Source: Auricularia sp. M13 (Eukaryota > Basidiomycota > Agaricomycetes > Auriculariales > Auriculariaceae). Taken from it: DNA of 64,000 bases. Of the stretch, positions 43,963 through 53,300 are shown piece by piece. The DNA lies in assembly GCA_037042915.1 (NCBI GenBank), contig CM073194.1, positions 1,178,001 through 1,242,000 on the forward strand. Reading direction: 5' to 3'. How positions within the stretch are numbered: the stretch's first letter is position 1; each line of letters begins with the position of its first letter. Below the pieces are notes generated by a model, which had not been told where the DNA came from, searched no databases, and saw nothing but the letters and a program-made list of their open reading frames with translations. Position numbers and translations under genes: made by a program.

Positions 43963-45069
43963 CTAGGCAGCCGCCGCGGGGGCAGGGGCGGGGGCTTTGC
44001 TGTCAGATGCAAGAATAGTGATCAGTTCGACGGATATGGCAAGGAAGACGGAAGTGATGACGCACGCGGGCGCATGCCACGGGCCAGCATCCGAGAGTGA
44101 GCAAGACGGCGTGCACTTGCACGTGCCGCTGAGGTCAGCCGGAAGGCTGTCGGCGGGGATCTGTTCGAGCAGCTTGTCCTTGTAGCTGGAGCCGAGGATG
44201 TCGATTTTTGCGACCGTGACCGGGTCAAGCCAGCCCTTGATCGCGGACCATACTGTCGAGAAGAGCATGGGCGCGTTGATGATGTCTGTGGCAGTTAGAC
44301 AACGCGCGCACCGCAAATATAGATACGGAGGACGCACAGAACTTGCCCATGCATTCTGGGTAGTAGTTCTGGCCGATGTTGGAGGCCTGGGCGACGTAGT
44401 CCTTAACCCGCCAGAACTGGCCTATGCCGACGCCTTTGAGGTCAAGAATGGTACAGCTGGTCTCGACGGGATGGCCGACGGCCTTGGAGCACGCGGGCAA
44501 CCGCTCGTCGAGAAAGCGTTCGTATTCCCAGACCAGCCGCCTGAGGAGACGGTCCTGCGTAGTGATCTTGTACAGAGCGTTAACGTCGAGCTGGCCGAGG
44601 CGTTCGATGTAAATCGGCCGTCCTTCCTGAGTTGAACAAGATCGGATTTTAGCAGAGATAACTGGGAATCAGTTGTGCGGACCTTGTCTATCTTGTGATA
44701 ATACTGCGGGTAATACTTGTTGACTTCTTCGTGCTCGGGGAATTCAAATCCGTTCCTTCAGTTGACCGGCGCCGAGTTCAGTTGAGCGCCAGTGTTCAGG
44801 CAACTGGGTACGCACTTCTTCATTTCGTCCACGCCGAATTCCTTCCGCCATTTCTCGTATGCAATGATCATGACCTTGGCCGCGGCGAGGTCGAACTTGC
44901 GAGCGCGGAGGAAGCGTAAGAGCGTGGGGTCGTCGTGCCGCTCGGCGACGAAGTAGCCTTCGTTCTGCAGCTCCTGGCGGAACTGGTCCAGGATCTTTTG
45001 CTGCTCGGCCGTCAGGTTGCCCACGCGGCCAGGCTGCGGCTTCCAGTTGGGATCGGTTGCTTGGGCCAT
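43963..45069 (-). CDS. Sec14-like phosphatidylinositol/phosphatidylcholine transfer protein
   Basis: Sec14 proteins exchange PI and PC and sustain Golgi secretion. ATG at 45069. The first exon carries the CRAL-TRIO N-terminal helices (LTAEQQKILDQFRQEL...DPTLLRFLRARKFD...YEKWRKEFGVDEM). Next exons: [64 protein letters not shown], then INAPMLFSTVWSAIKGWLDPVTVAKIDILG. The C-terminal exons give SGTCKC...SLSDAGPWHAP and, after an intron (GTGCGT...GACAG), a short Ala/Pro repeat. This is the full lipid-binding fold in family order. Confidence 0.88.
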
Positions 45070-45546
45070 TGGGCGCGACGACGTGGAGGGACGATGGGCG
45101 GGCTGGTGGCGGGAAAGGCAATGATGATCGCATCCAATCTCCGCCGCGCCGCATCGCTTCCGTACCGCGCCAACATATCACTCACGCCAGCCACCATAGC
45201 CTCGGATGACCTTTGGTACACTCTAAACAAGTTTAACTTGATAATTTTGTGCGTAAGGACTTGCAGGAGCCTCTTTCTCACCAGTTCTCACACAATCTCA
45301 GCATCAAATCAGCATCCTACTGGACCCTCGCACGTCTATTTCAACTCTTCATCGTCTACGTCATGGGAAAGGAACATTCTCCTCAACCGTTCATACTGAA
45401 AGTGAAGATGATCTTGTGTGTTGCAGTTCTCCAGCCTCTGTGTCAAATCCCGGGAAAGGTGATCATGGGCAATTTCACGCCAACTCATCTCGGCAAGTGT
45501 TACAAATACGGTACTACAAGTGGCCTTCCACGCAAGGTGGCTAGAC
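45070..45546. other. Sec14 promoter side, no gene seen
   Basis: Upstream of Sec14 and downstream of the thaumatin gene, which are both on the minus strand. No further feature. Confidence 0.4.
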
Positions 45547-46607
45547 TTATGGACAGAACGTGACGGTGTAATCCGCCAGTTTGCTCGCGCTGCAAGTCAA
45601 GCTGCTCGTCGGCTCGTCGTAGGCGAACGCATACGCATCCGGGCACCCGCTCTTAAAGTAAGAGTAATACTGCGGAAAATACATTATCAGCGCCAACACG
45701 GTCTGCAGCATGCCATGCTTCGGCACATACCTGCACGCCTCTCGCAGGGCAGTTAGCCGGGGCGGCGTGCGACCCTGTGCAGCAGTTCGCGGAATCCTGC
45801 GGGGTCCCATCGAGGTTCGCAGAGCACGCGCTGTTGCAGCCTAGTGCCGCACCGCTCGCGTCGGTGGGGCCGCGCAGCGGCGCGGGGCACGCCGCGTTGA
45901 GGTCGACAGAGCATTGCGGTTGCGGGCAGCCTTGGTTGTTGGTGATCTTCACGGGGAGGTCGAACCCGCTGACCAGAGAGATGTCGACGTAGTCGACGCT
46001 GCTGGAGTTCAGGTGGAACTCGGTGAGAGTCACGGGCGCGGCGCCGGCGCCTGTGCAGGACAAGCCGCCCGCGCAGCCTTTTGGTTTCGAAATGTCGGAA
46101 ATGAATTTAAAATCCTTATAATGGGGAGAGAATGCGTTTAACGTACCTCCAGTTGCACATTGCTGCTCTCCAGGAAGGGCACTATTGAAGTTGCAGTTGC
46201 GACGAGCCCAGATGAAGCCCGAGTTCCAGTTGTTTGGCACCGTAAAACTCTGATTGCAAGTTCGAAAGGGATCAGCAAGCGGCTATATGATTCATCTGGC
46301 TCGGAGGTTATTCCTGACCTTAGTTGAGCCAGCAGGCGCCTCCCATCCTCCAGGAACGCCGGTTGTGCTGCTCGATCCGGCCGTGAACACCTGTACCCAC
46401 ATGAGGACCAAACACTCCAGAATGAACTAGTGAGTTGGCCTTACCGCGGGCCATATAGTCTTCAGACCCAGCGTAAGCATCGTAATACTTAAAAGGCAAC
46501 ACTATAGCACTGACGAACGAACAAGCGTTGCGCACAGTGACTGTGCGCGCCGACGCGACGGTGGCAGCAACGAGCACCGAGGCAACGCTGGCAGAGATAG
46601 ACTTCAT
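45547..46607 (-). CDS. Secreted thaumatin-like protein (GH152-like)
   Basis: Thaumatin-like proteins are secreted, disulphide-rich beta proteins; fungal members often cleave or bind beta-1,3-glucan and take part in fruiting-body softening. The ATG at 46607 starts a signal peptide (MKSISASVASVLVAATVASA). Spliced exons: RTVTVRNACSF, FTAGSSSTTGVPGGWEAP, SFTVPNNWNSGFIWARRNCNF, then VDYVDISLVSGFDLPVKITN, CSVDLNAACP, NLDGTPQDSANCCTGSH, and a last exon with YYSYFKSGCPDAYAFAYDE and DYTVTFCP before TAA at 45547. The C-terminal YTVTFCP is the family end signature. Confidence 0.92.
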
Positions 46608-47955
46608 GTGGATCCTCGTGGGCACCAATTGCGTATCGAGGACTCGCGCCGCCCGCATCGCAGGTTTATGTGCAGGGGATGCATGCGGACCCGGCGGCGC
46701 CTTCTCCAGAGTTCGGAACTCACATGATGTTGCCCATTCTGGTTCTGCGTATAAAGCGCCTCGTGCGCAGCTTTCAGCAAGGACCGTCACTGATTTGTGA
46801 ACCTGGTCCATCGAAGCACCGCCTTCGTGGTCATTGTCATGTGAGCCGCCGACGATAAGCAGATGCCTGAATCGTCGATGGATTAGACGAGACGGGCCCA
46901 CAGTATAGCGTATGGGCATTCATGTCCCAATCGCCGCTGAGTCCGGAGAGTGAAGACAGTGTTGCATAGTTTCTCGTCTTGAGCATCGTGACAATGCATT
47001 CCCAGTCCCATCATCATGAACGGTGAAGCCGTCCGAGTCGGGACCGTTGATTGATTACTCCAAGCCACATGGCTCGTAAGTTTCCCAAGCGATCCTACGT
47101 GAGCGGACAGTTTGCAGTATTAATAGACCGACTGTTGCTTGTTGCTGGAGGTATCCCGATTCTGCTTGCAGAGAATGAACCGTGAATTTCGGCCTGCTGC
47201 CGCTCTACCAAGCGCTTCTTAGCTTGGAAACGCTCAGTAGAGCGGCCACTGGACCTCGTCACATTGGTCCATCGAACAACGAGCGCGTGCAGAGCAGCTT
47301 CAAGAAGACTACCGACGCGGTTCAGATGCTGTGACAGGCTCGCCGAGTCGTAGCCAAGTCGTCACAGCGCACAAGGTGTAATTATCCAGACCCGCGAGCG
47401 AGAACCTCTAGTATCACGGGGGGAGTTCAGTAGTAAGAGCAGGGGGGTCCATATGTTTGTTCAAAGACCAATGCTTCGAGTTTCGACGGTCGAGAATCGT
47501 GTCAACGATAAGTCCCAGATCCCGGTGTTGAGCGGCGCTCGTGGAAGGCAGGGATATTGTCTGTGCCCAGGCGCGCGCCATCAACGACGGCGATACAGTT
47601 GAGAAACTGGCGATTCTTCGTTTTGGCGGTATAGATCTCGTGAGCAAGAGCCAGGCAAGCGCTTGATTCAAGCGCGACAGGCGGCGAGATGTGGACGCGT
47701 GGCGTTGTGGGCGCATTCCGTCATGCTGCGAAGTTTTATAGTCTCAATTCTGTTCTTGCGTTCGTCTAGTCGTGTAAAGTGCTTTCAAATGATGGTTATC
47801 GATGGGCATAGTCCACGGAAGAGCGAGACACGACTCGTTGATAGTCCGACAATGACAGGCTCGTTCTTTCACGAATAGCTCAGCCGCAGCTCTGACTATC
47901 CACCAAGCTTGGAGGAGTCTCCACCGATATTATTTAGGCGCAGTGCACCTTCTAG
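46608..47955. other. Intergenic, no gene seen
   Basis: More than 1.3 kb without a convincing gene on either strand. The last ~110 bp before the F-box gene (CGTTGATAGTCCGAC at about 47837) recur before the second F-box gene, so the promoter was part of the duplication. Confidence 0.45.
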
Positions 47956-49206
47956 ATGATACCCGGAACAGGCACTGGAGCTCGCATGCCTACCGAGCTG
48001 CTTGCCATGGTTTTCGAGGCCTCGTTCGACCTGTGCGATGGCGACCGCTCGCGGTCCATGACCCGCATAGCCTTTTTGGAGACATGCTCTCGTTGGAGAG
48101 CACTGGCATTGGAGACTCGTGTGCTTTGGACTTCGCTGTTTCTGGCGACTTGGGCTGGACCGCGTTTACTGGAGATCATCGACGAGCACCTGGACCGGTC
48201 TGGCACGCTGCCTTTGACAGCGACTCTCCTTGACGGTAGGAAATCATCGAGCCCAACCCTGCCCGGACTCAGCGAGAGGCTCGTTTCTGTGCTCGCACGA
48301 ACCAAGTGCTTCAACGCGGGATGCACATCGACTACCCTGGACGACTTGCAACATTGCCTGTCTCAACCGGCGCCCCTGCTCACGCGGTTCGTGGTCATTG
48401 CGGAGGCCGCCAAACCTCTCGTCGAGGTATCATTCTTCCCCGACGCGCCGAAACTGGAGTCCCTCTACTGGTGCGGCTTCAAGCTCTCCTTCCCGGCTGT
48501 CCTTCCGGCGCTGTTAACGGTGGAGTTGGCGCCTGGACGACATATCGACATGCTCGCAGATCTCATGGCCCACGCACCCGGCATGGTCGGCGCGGTGTTG
48601 CAGCTCACGCACACGCTCACCAACCCGCTGCACATCCCCTCTCTCCGTGTTCTCGAGCTGTCCTGCCCAAATCCGACGTATGCGCGGGGGCTCCGGACGC
48701 CCGCGCTCGTGGTTGCGAGACTCAAGTTCACCGAGCCCGGGCCCGGCCTCCAGAATCTCGACACACTCAGCACATTCATCCACCGCAATTGCGCCAGACT
48801 GTACCACCTCAAGCTGTCATTCGCGGGCGACTTCAATGAATTGGCGGGCGTACTGAAGGTCTGTCGGCGGCTGCACCAGCTCGTACTGGGCGACATTGGG
48901 TGGTCGACGAGCTTCGCTGCGAGCTTTTTCAACGACATGGCGTGCCGCGACGAGTCGGGCGAGTGGATATGCGGAAGGCTTGAGGAGCTTACCGTGCACG
49001 TCGTGCAGCTGGAAGGTGCGGTGCGGACGGCATTGATTAATTTGGCGAATGCGCGCCGCGCCTGCGTCCCCGATGCCGAACGGCCGCTGTGCCCTCTTCG
49101 TTCTCTCGTAGTAGTGCGGTCACACGAGGACCACGGCATGTCTCGTCGGTCAAACTTTGTAGCCCTGAACAAGAAGCTGCAAGAAATTCTATTATCTGAG
49201 TCCTAG
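47956..49206 (+). CDS. F-box-like protein, tandem copy A
   Basis: Single-exon 416-aa protein. The F-box-like motif lies right at the start (MPTELLAMVFEASFDL...LETCSRWRALALETRVLW, residues ~11-60), expected to dock on Skp1. The rest is a leucine-rich solenoid that would select a substrate. It is closely related to the next gene over its whole length, most strongly in the last ~110 residues. It is not closely similar to the F-box gene at 12.4 kb. A shorter start at the second Met (MPTELL) is also possible. Confidence 0.78.
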   Translation: MIPGTGTGARMPTELLAMVFEASFDLCDGDRSRSMTRIAFLETCSRWRALALETRVLWTSLFLATWAGPRLLEIIDEHLDRSGTLPLTATLLDGRKSSSPTLPGLSERLVSVLARTKCFNAGCTSTTLDDLQHCLSQPAPLLTRFVVIAEAAKPLVEVSFFPDAPKLESLYWCGFKLSFPAVLPALLTVELAPGRHIDMLADLMAHAPGMVGAVLQLTHTLTNPLHIPSLRVLELSCPNPTYARGLRTPALVVARLKFTEPGPGLQNLDTLSTFIHRNCARLYHLKLSFAGDFNELAGVLKVCRRLHQLVLGDIGWSTSFAASFFNDMACRDESGEWICGRLEELTVHVVQLEGAVRTALINLANARRACVPDAERPLCPLRSLVVVRSHEDHGMSRRSNFVALNKKLQEILLSES

Positions 49207-49436
49207 ATTTGACGCTTGTATTGGATCTTTCGCTGGGTTAAGAATGGGTTCCCAAAATGACGATTTGACAGTGGTGGTTCTGACTTTGCATGAGGAGGTT
49301 GTCTGAGCACTAGGCATTGCGGCGCACCGTGGCACACCAGTTGATAGTCCGACGATCCAACCTCTTTCCTTGACTGTGCTGCGATTATCTTCCCGGGCTC
49401 CCATCCGACAAATTTTACAAGTAGCACGCCTCCTAG

Positions 49437-50678
49437 ATGCTGCCAGGAACGAGCGCTGGAGCGCGCATGCCTACCGAGCTGCTTGCCATTGTATTCGAAG
49501 AGACGTTCAACCTATGCGACAGCGATCTCTCGCGCTGCAATACCCGCCTTGCTTTCTTGGAGACCTGCTCCCGCTGGAGGGCGCTCGCCTTAGAAATCCG
49601 CGTGCTGTGGACTGCGCTCTATCTGAATACGCGAGCTGGAAACCGTTTACTCGACATTATCGACGAGCACCTGGATCGGTCTGGCACGCTGCCTTTGACA
49701 GTGTCTATCATGGATGAGCGGGATGATCACGAGCCCCTACCCGCCGTCAGAACGCGGCTCGTCTCTATGCTCCCGCGAATGGTTGCCTTCAGCGCAGGAT
49801 GCTCGTTCGCCATGCTGCACGAATTGCGGGACTGTCTCGCGCACCCGGCGCCCGAGCTTGCACAGTTCGTTGTAATTGCGAAACCCGTCTGTCCGAGTGT
49901 CCAGCTGTCGTTCTTCCCCGCTGCGCCGAAACTGGAATCGCTCTCCTGGCACGGGTTCGAGCTCGACTTCCCCGCTGCGCTCCCGGCTCTGGGCACGATA
50001 AATCTGCGGGACACGGCCCAGCTCGCAGACCTCGTCGCGCAGGCTCCCAATATTTCCGGCGCCGTGCTGCAGTCCGCGCGTGTGCCTATCACGGACACGG
50101 TGCACATCCCCTCGCTCCGTCTCCTCGAGCTCTCCTGCCCGAACCTGGAGTATGCTCGCGGCATACGGGCGCCCGACCTCGTGTTCGCGAGACTCAAGTT
50201 CACCGACACCGACCCCGGCCTGCGGAACCTCGACCTCCTCGAGACCTTCCTGCGCCGCAACTGCGCCAGGGCATTCCACCTCAGCCTCTCCTTTGCGGGC
50301 GACTTCAACGATCTGGCGGGCGCGCTGAAGCCCTGTCGGCGGCTTAATCAGCTCGAACTGGGCGAGATCGGCTGGTCAACGAGCTTCGCTGCGAGTTTCT
50401 TCAACGACATGGCGCGCCCGGACGAGTCGGGCGAGTGGGTGTGCTGCAGGCTTGAGGAGCTCACAGTGCACGTCGTGCAGCTGGAAGGCGCGGTTCGGAC
50501 GGCGTTGATTAACCTGGCGAATGCACGGCGCGCCTGCGTCCCCGCGGCCGAACGGCCGTTGTGCCCTCTCCGTTCTCTTGTAGTGGAGCGGTCCAAGGAG
50601 GACCATGGCATGTCTCGTCGGACAAATTTTGAAGCGCTGAATAAGAAGCTGAAAGACATACTGCTCGCCGAGGCCTAG
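49437..50678 (+). CDS. F-box-like protein, tandem copy B
   Basis: 413-aa single-exon paralogue of copy A in the same orientation, 230 bp downstream, with the same start layout (ATG just after a CTAG) and the F-box segment MPTELLAIVFEETFNL...LETCSRWRALALEIRVLW. The C-terminal ~110 residues (from GWSTSFAASFFNDMA) are nearly the same in both, while the middle third has diverged. No disabling change is seen. Confidence 0.78.
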   Translation: MLPGTSAGARMPTELLAIVFEETFNLCDSDLSRCNTRLAFLETCSRWRALALEIRVLWTALYLNTRAGNRLLDIIDEHLDRSGTLPLTVSIMDERDDHEPLPAVRTRLVSMLPRMVAFSAGCSFAMLHELRDCLAHPAPELAQFVVIAKPVCPSVQLSFFPAAPKLESLSWHGFELDFPAALPALGTINLRDTAQLADLVAQAPNISGAVLQSARVPITDTVHIPSLRLLELSCPNLEYARGIRAPDLVFARLKFTDTDPGLRNLDLLETFLRRNCARAFHLSLSFAGDFNDLAGALKPCRRLNQLELGEIGWSTSFAASFFNDMARPDESGEWVCCRLEELTVHVVQLEGAVRTALINLANARRACVPAAERPLCPLRSLVVERSKEDHGMSRRTNFEALNKKLKDILLAEA

Positions 50679-50760
50679 CTTCAGCTTGTATCTATACCGC
50701 TTTCTAAGGAGTACATTTCTAATGTGTGTTGGCTTTGGGCTTGTATCAATGTTGGTCGTT

Positions 50761-50920
50761 CAATGCTCGAGCCCAAGTCAGAATTAATCGTCAGAAAAAA
50801 GTGCCCGAAATAAAAATGTTTATCACACCAGGGTAAGGCCACCTGTAAATGTCAGGAGAGCTAATTAGTGACGGTCAAATCTGGAAGCCATTGCAGATTG
50901 GCATGGCCCGGCAGCAATCA
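50761..50920 (+). repeat. 160-bp direct repeat, copy 1
   Basis: Matches 53098-53257 over exactly 160 bp without indels and with 11 mismatches counted by eye. It covers an upstream region and the first codons of the HNH-like gene. Confidence 0.92.
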
Positions 50921-52627
50921 TGCTGGACCGAAGCCACGATGACCTTTCCACTGCTTGGCAACATAGACCCGGATAGAAAACGCGTCGTTGCGCACCCCGT
51001 CGCAAAACGACGACCCTACAACCCACTCCGTCCTCGTCAACCTTCTCGCGGTTCAAGTACAGCGGCAGACGAAGCCGCCGCGCAGGCTGAAAGCGACGGA
51101 CGAACCAGCACTGCCGAGCGAAGGACACTCGCCGAAGACCAGAATCTCCTTCGAGCCGTGATTAAAAGGGAACGGCGCGAATTTGTAACGGGCTCCACTG
51201 CGTCTGCGGTGCAGGCGGCGCACATTATCGGCGCCCTGCGCCGTCGCCGGAAGGTCCAATCCCAGCACGGATTTGCAAACGCCAAAGCCGCTATCGTATG
51301 CATGTCTCCCTGCATTCTTAGCTTCGCTATGGGGTGATGCGAAGGTTCCGATTAGGAGGAGTGGCTTTCGAACATCGGGTTCCAATACAGTGGCACCTTT
51401 AAGCTTGATGGCCCAGGCAACCTCCTACTGCGTCAGTTTGTCATTGATGCGCATTTTGTGACCTCTCCTCACTTCCCCCTCACTGCTCAGTATGTCCCCA
51501 TCTACGTGTCCACTTGGACACGTATGGGACCATCGCCTTCACCCCGCCTTATGATCTGCTGCTTAGGCTGTCCGTTCAGCTCGCCATCGACAACAAACTA
51601 TGGGCCGAGAGCTGCTTAATTGACCCGACTACAAAACGAAAGCTCACTGTTCGTTCTTCCTGGCATTTTGTTGACCCATACTCATATCAGCTAGGACGCC
51701 ATTTATAACCCCGTAGATGTCAATTGGGGTGTCCTCGTGCTTCACCGTGACGACTTTTTGCCGGAGAAGCAGCAGCTTCTGGTCCTCAAGCCAGAATATC
51801 GTACAGATACCCTAGCAGACTCGCCGGACTGCTGGGGTCTCTGCCATATTGCGACAGACCCCTCCTTCAGGCTTTCGATGCTTTTCCTCGGTGCCCAGCC
51901 GCTTCGCCTCCGCCCTGTTTCTCCTCTCAGTCTCTTTGCGGTCATCGTCAATCTTCATTCCAAAGTGCAAGCGTGCAGCCCGGAAGATCTGCCCGACGAC
52001 GACCGGCCGCACCTGACCTTCCTCAAGAGCTTTCTTGACATACTCGTCGAGCAAATCTGGTTTCGCCCGGACAACTGGACGCTAGCGGACAACGTCGTCA
52101 AGATCATCGCTGCGAGCGTAGAAAAAGTCAATCCAAGTCCAGCTCCAGCTCCAGCTCCGCCGGATCGTACACCGCGAGTTCGCGACGCGCAGCAGTCTGG
52201 CAACACAAGTGGGGACACGATGATGGTCGATACTCCCGAGCAGTCGTCGCCCGAATCCTCGGGCGAGTTCAGCGCAGATATAACAGCCTGGGCGAGCGCT
52301 GTTCCCGAGGGGGTTGTTGATACTGAAGACAACTCCGAGGACGACGACTCCGAGGACGAAGAACACGGTACCACGACGTCGGAATACCTGACGCTGTGGC
52401 AAAACCTTCTTGGACCTTCTACGAACGGTCGCAGCAAGGCGCAAGACGGCATGCACATTTTTTATGGGACGCGTGGTCAGTTTTATGTCGTCCATGCATT
52501 GTGATGGTTGACTGACATCGAGTACGCAGGTTTTCAGCGCCCTTACCGCCCGCCAGCTCCGGACGAAAGTGAGGCCGGTGTCGAAAGTGAGGCTGGTATC
52601 GAAAGTGAGGCTGGTGTAGAGGGCTGA
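50849..52627 (+). CDS. HNH-nuclease-like protein, multi-exon
   Basis: I place it with the fungal HNH-like proteins on two blocks: VTGSTASAVQAAHII (the VTG...AAHI form of the HNH beta-hairpin with its His) and, one exon later, LDGPGNLLLL...DAHF (the D..N.LLL....H..F form). Downstream is a large exon (FLPEKQQLLVLKPEYRTD...FLDILVEQIWFRPDN), a Pro/Ala linker, an acidic tract and the C-terminal ESEAGV repeats, with TGA at 52627. The start is the ATG at 50849 inside the direct repeat, or MTFPLL at about 50930. Exon joins between 51.3 and 51.75 kb are uncertain. Such proteins are numerous in basidiomycetes and their role is not known to me. Confidence 0.5.
52566..52620 (+). repeat. Three 18-bp coding repeats (ESEAGV) at the HNH-like C-terminus
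   Basis: The unit GAAAGTGAGGCTGGTRTC is repeated three times in frame and gives ESEAGV/I hexapeptides just before the stop. Confidence 0.85.
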
Positions 52628-52785
52628 TCCAGATTCTGTCTTTCTGGTCATTCATGTTGGCTCTTTTCGTTCTTGCCGTCTGTTGTTTTCCTATCGACGA
52701 TTCGATCTGCCTGTAATTCTGATTGTGAGTGCTCTTGTTCCGGCGGCTGCACTATTGGGGCGTGAAATACTTTACTATATAGAGA

Positions 52786-53037
52786 TTAGTATCACCAGGA
52801 CAGGGCACAAGTATTTTGACCCAGAATACATAATCACCGACCGTAGGTATTGCTCTCCTCTTGTGACACAGAATACTCTAGGAGATACCAAACAAAAACC
52901 GGCTCTTTTCAATTCAAAAGCTCTGGTATTCTCTCGGTATAACTCCGGTATTGCGTGTCACAATACTCAGGCAATACCTACGGTCGGATACAGAGTATAT
53001 TGGGTCATTATACTAATACTCTGCCCTGGTGTATGCT
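52786..53037. repeat. Foldback, MITE-like inverted-repeat element
   Basis: The left arm (TTAGTATCACCAGGACAGGGC, TTTTGACCCAGAATAC, CCGACCGTAGGTATTGC) reappears as an imperfect reverse complement in the right arm (GCAATACCTACGGTCGG, TATTGGGTCATTATACTAATA, GCCCTGGTGTAT). The ~250-bp unit would fold into one long hairpin and has no coding capacity. AT content is much higher than in the surroundings. No target-site duplication was identified by eye. Confidence 0.72.
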
Positions 53038-53097
53038 ATTTGGACAAGGACATGGTGGCTGTGCAGTGATACCGGAAGCAATCCGCCGGATGTCGCT

Positions 53098-53257
53098 CAA
53101 TGGTCGAGCCCAAGTCAGAATTAATCGTTAGAAAAAAGTGCCCGAAATAAAAATGTTTACTTCACCAGGGCAATGCCACCTGTAAATGTCAGGAGAGCTA
53201 GTTACTGAGGGTCAAATCTGGAAGCCATTGCAGATCGGCATGGCCCGGCAGCAATCA
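53098..53257 (+). repeat. 160-bp direct repeat, copy 2
   Basis: Second copy of 50761-50920. It ends 44 bp before the start codon of the CSC1-like gene, so it forms most of that gene's proximal promoter. Confidence 0.92.
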
Positions 53258-53300
53258 CGCTTCGCTACCGCCGCCGCGATAGCGGGCAGCTATAACGACC

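Noticed and set aside
50761-53257. Reading the 160-bp direct repeats as LTRs of a retrotransposon
   Set aside because: No TG...CA ends, no primer-binding site, no gag or pol between them; the enclosed gene has introns.
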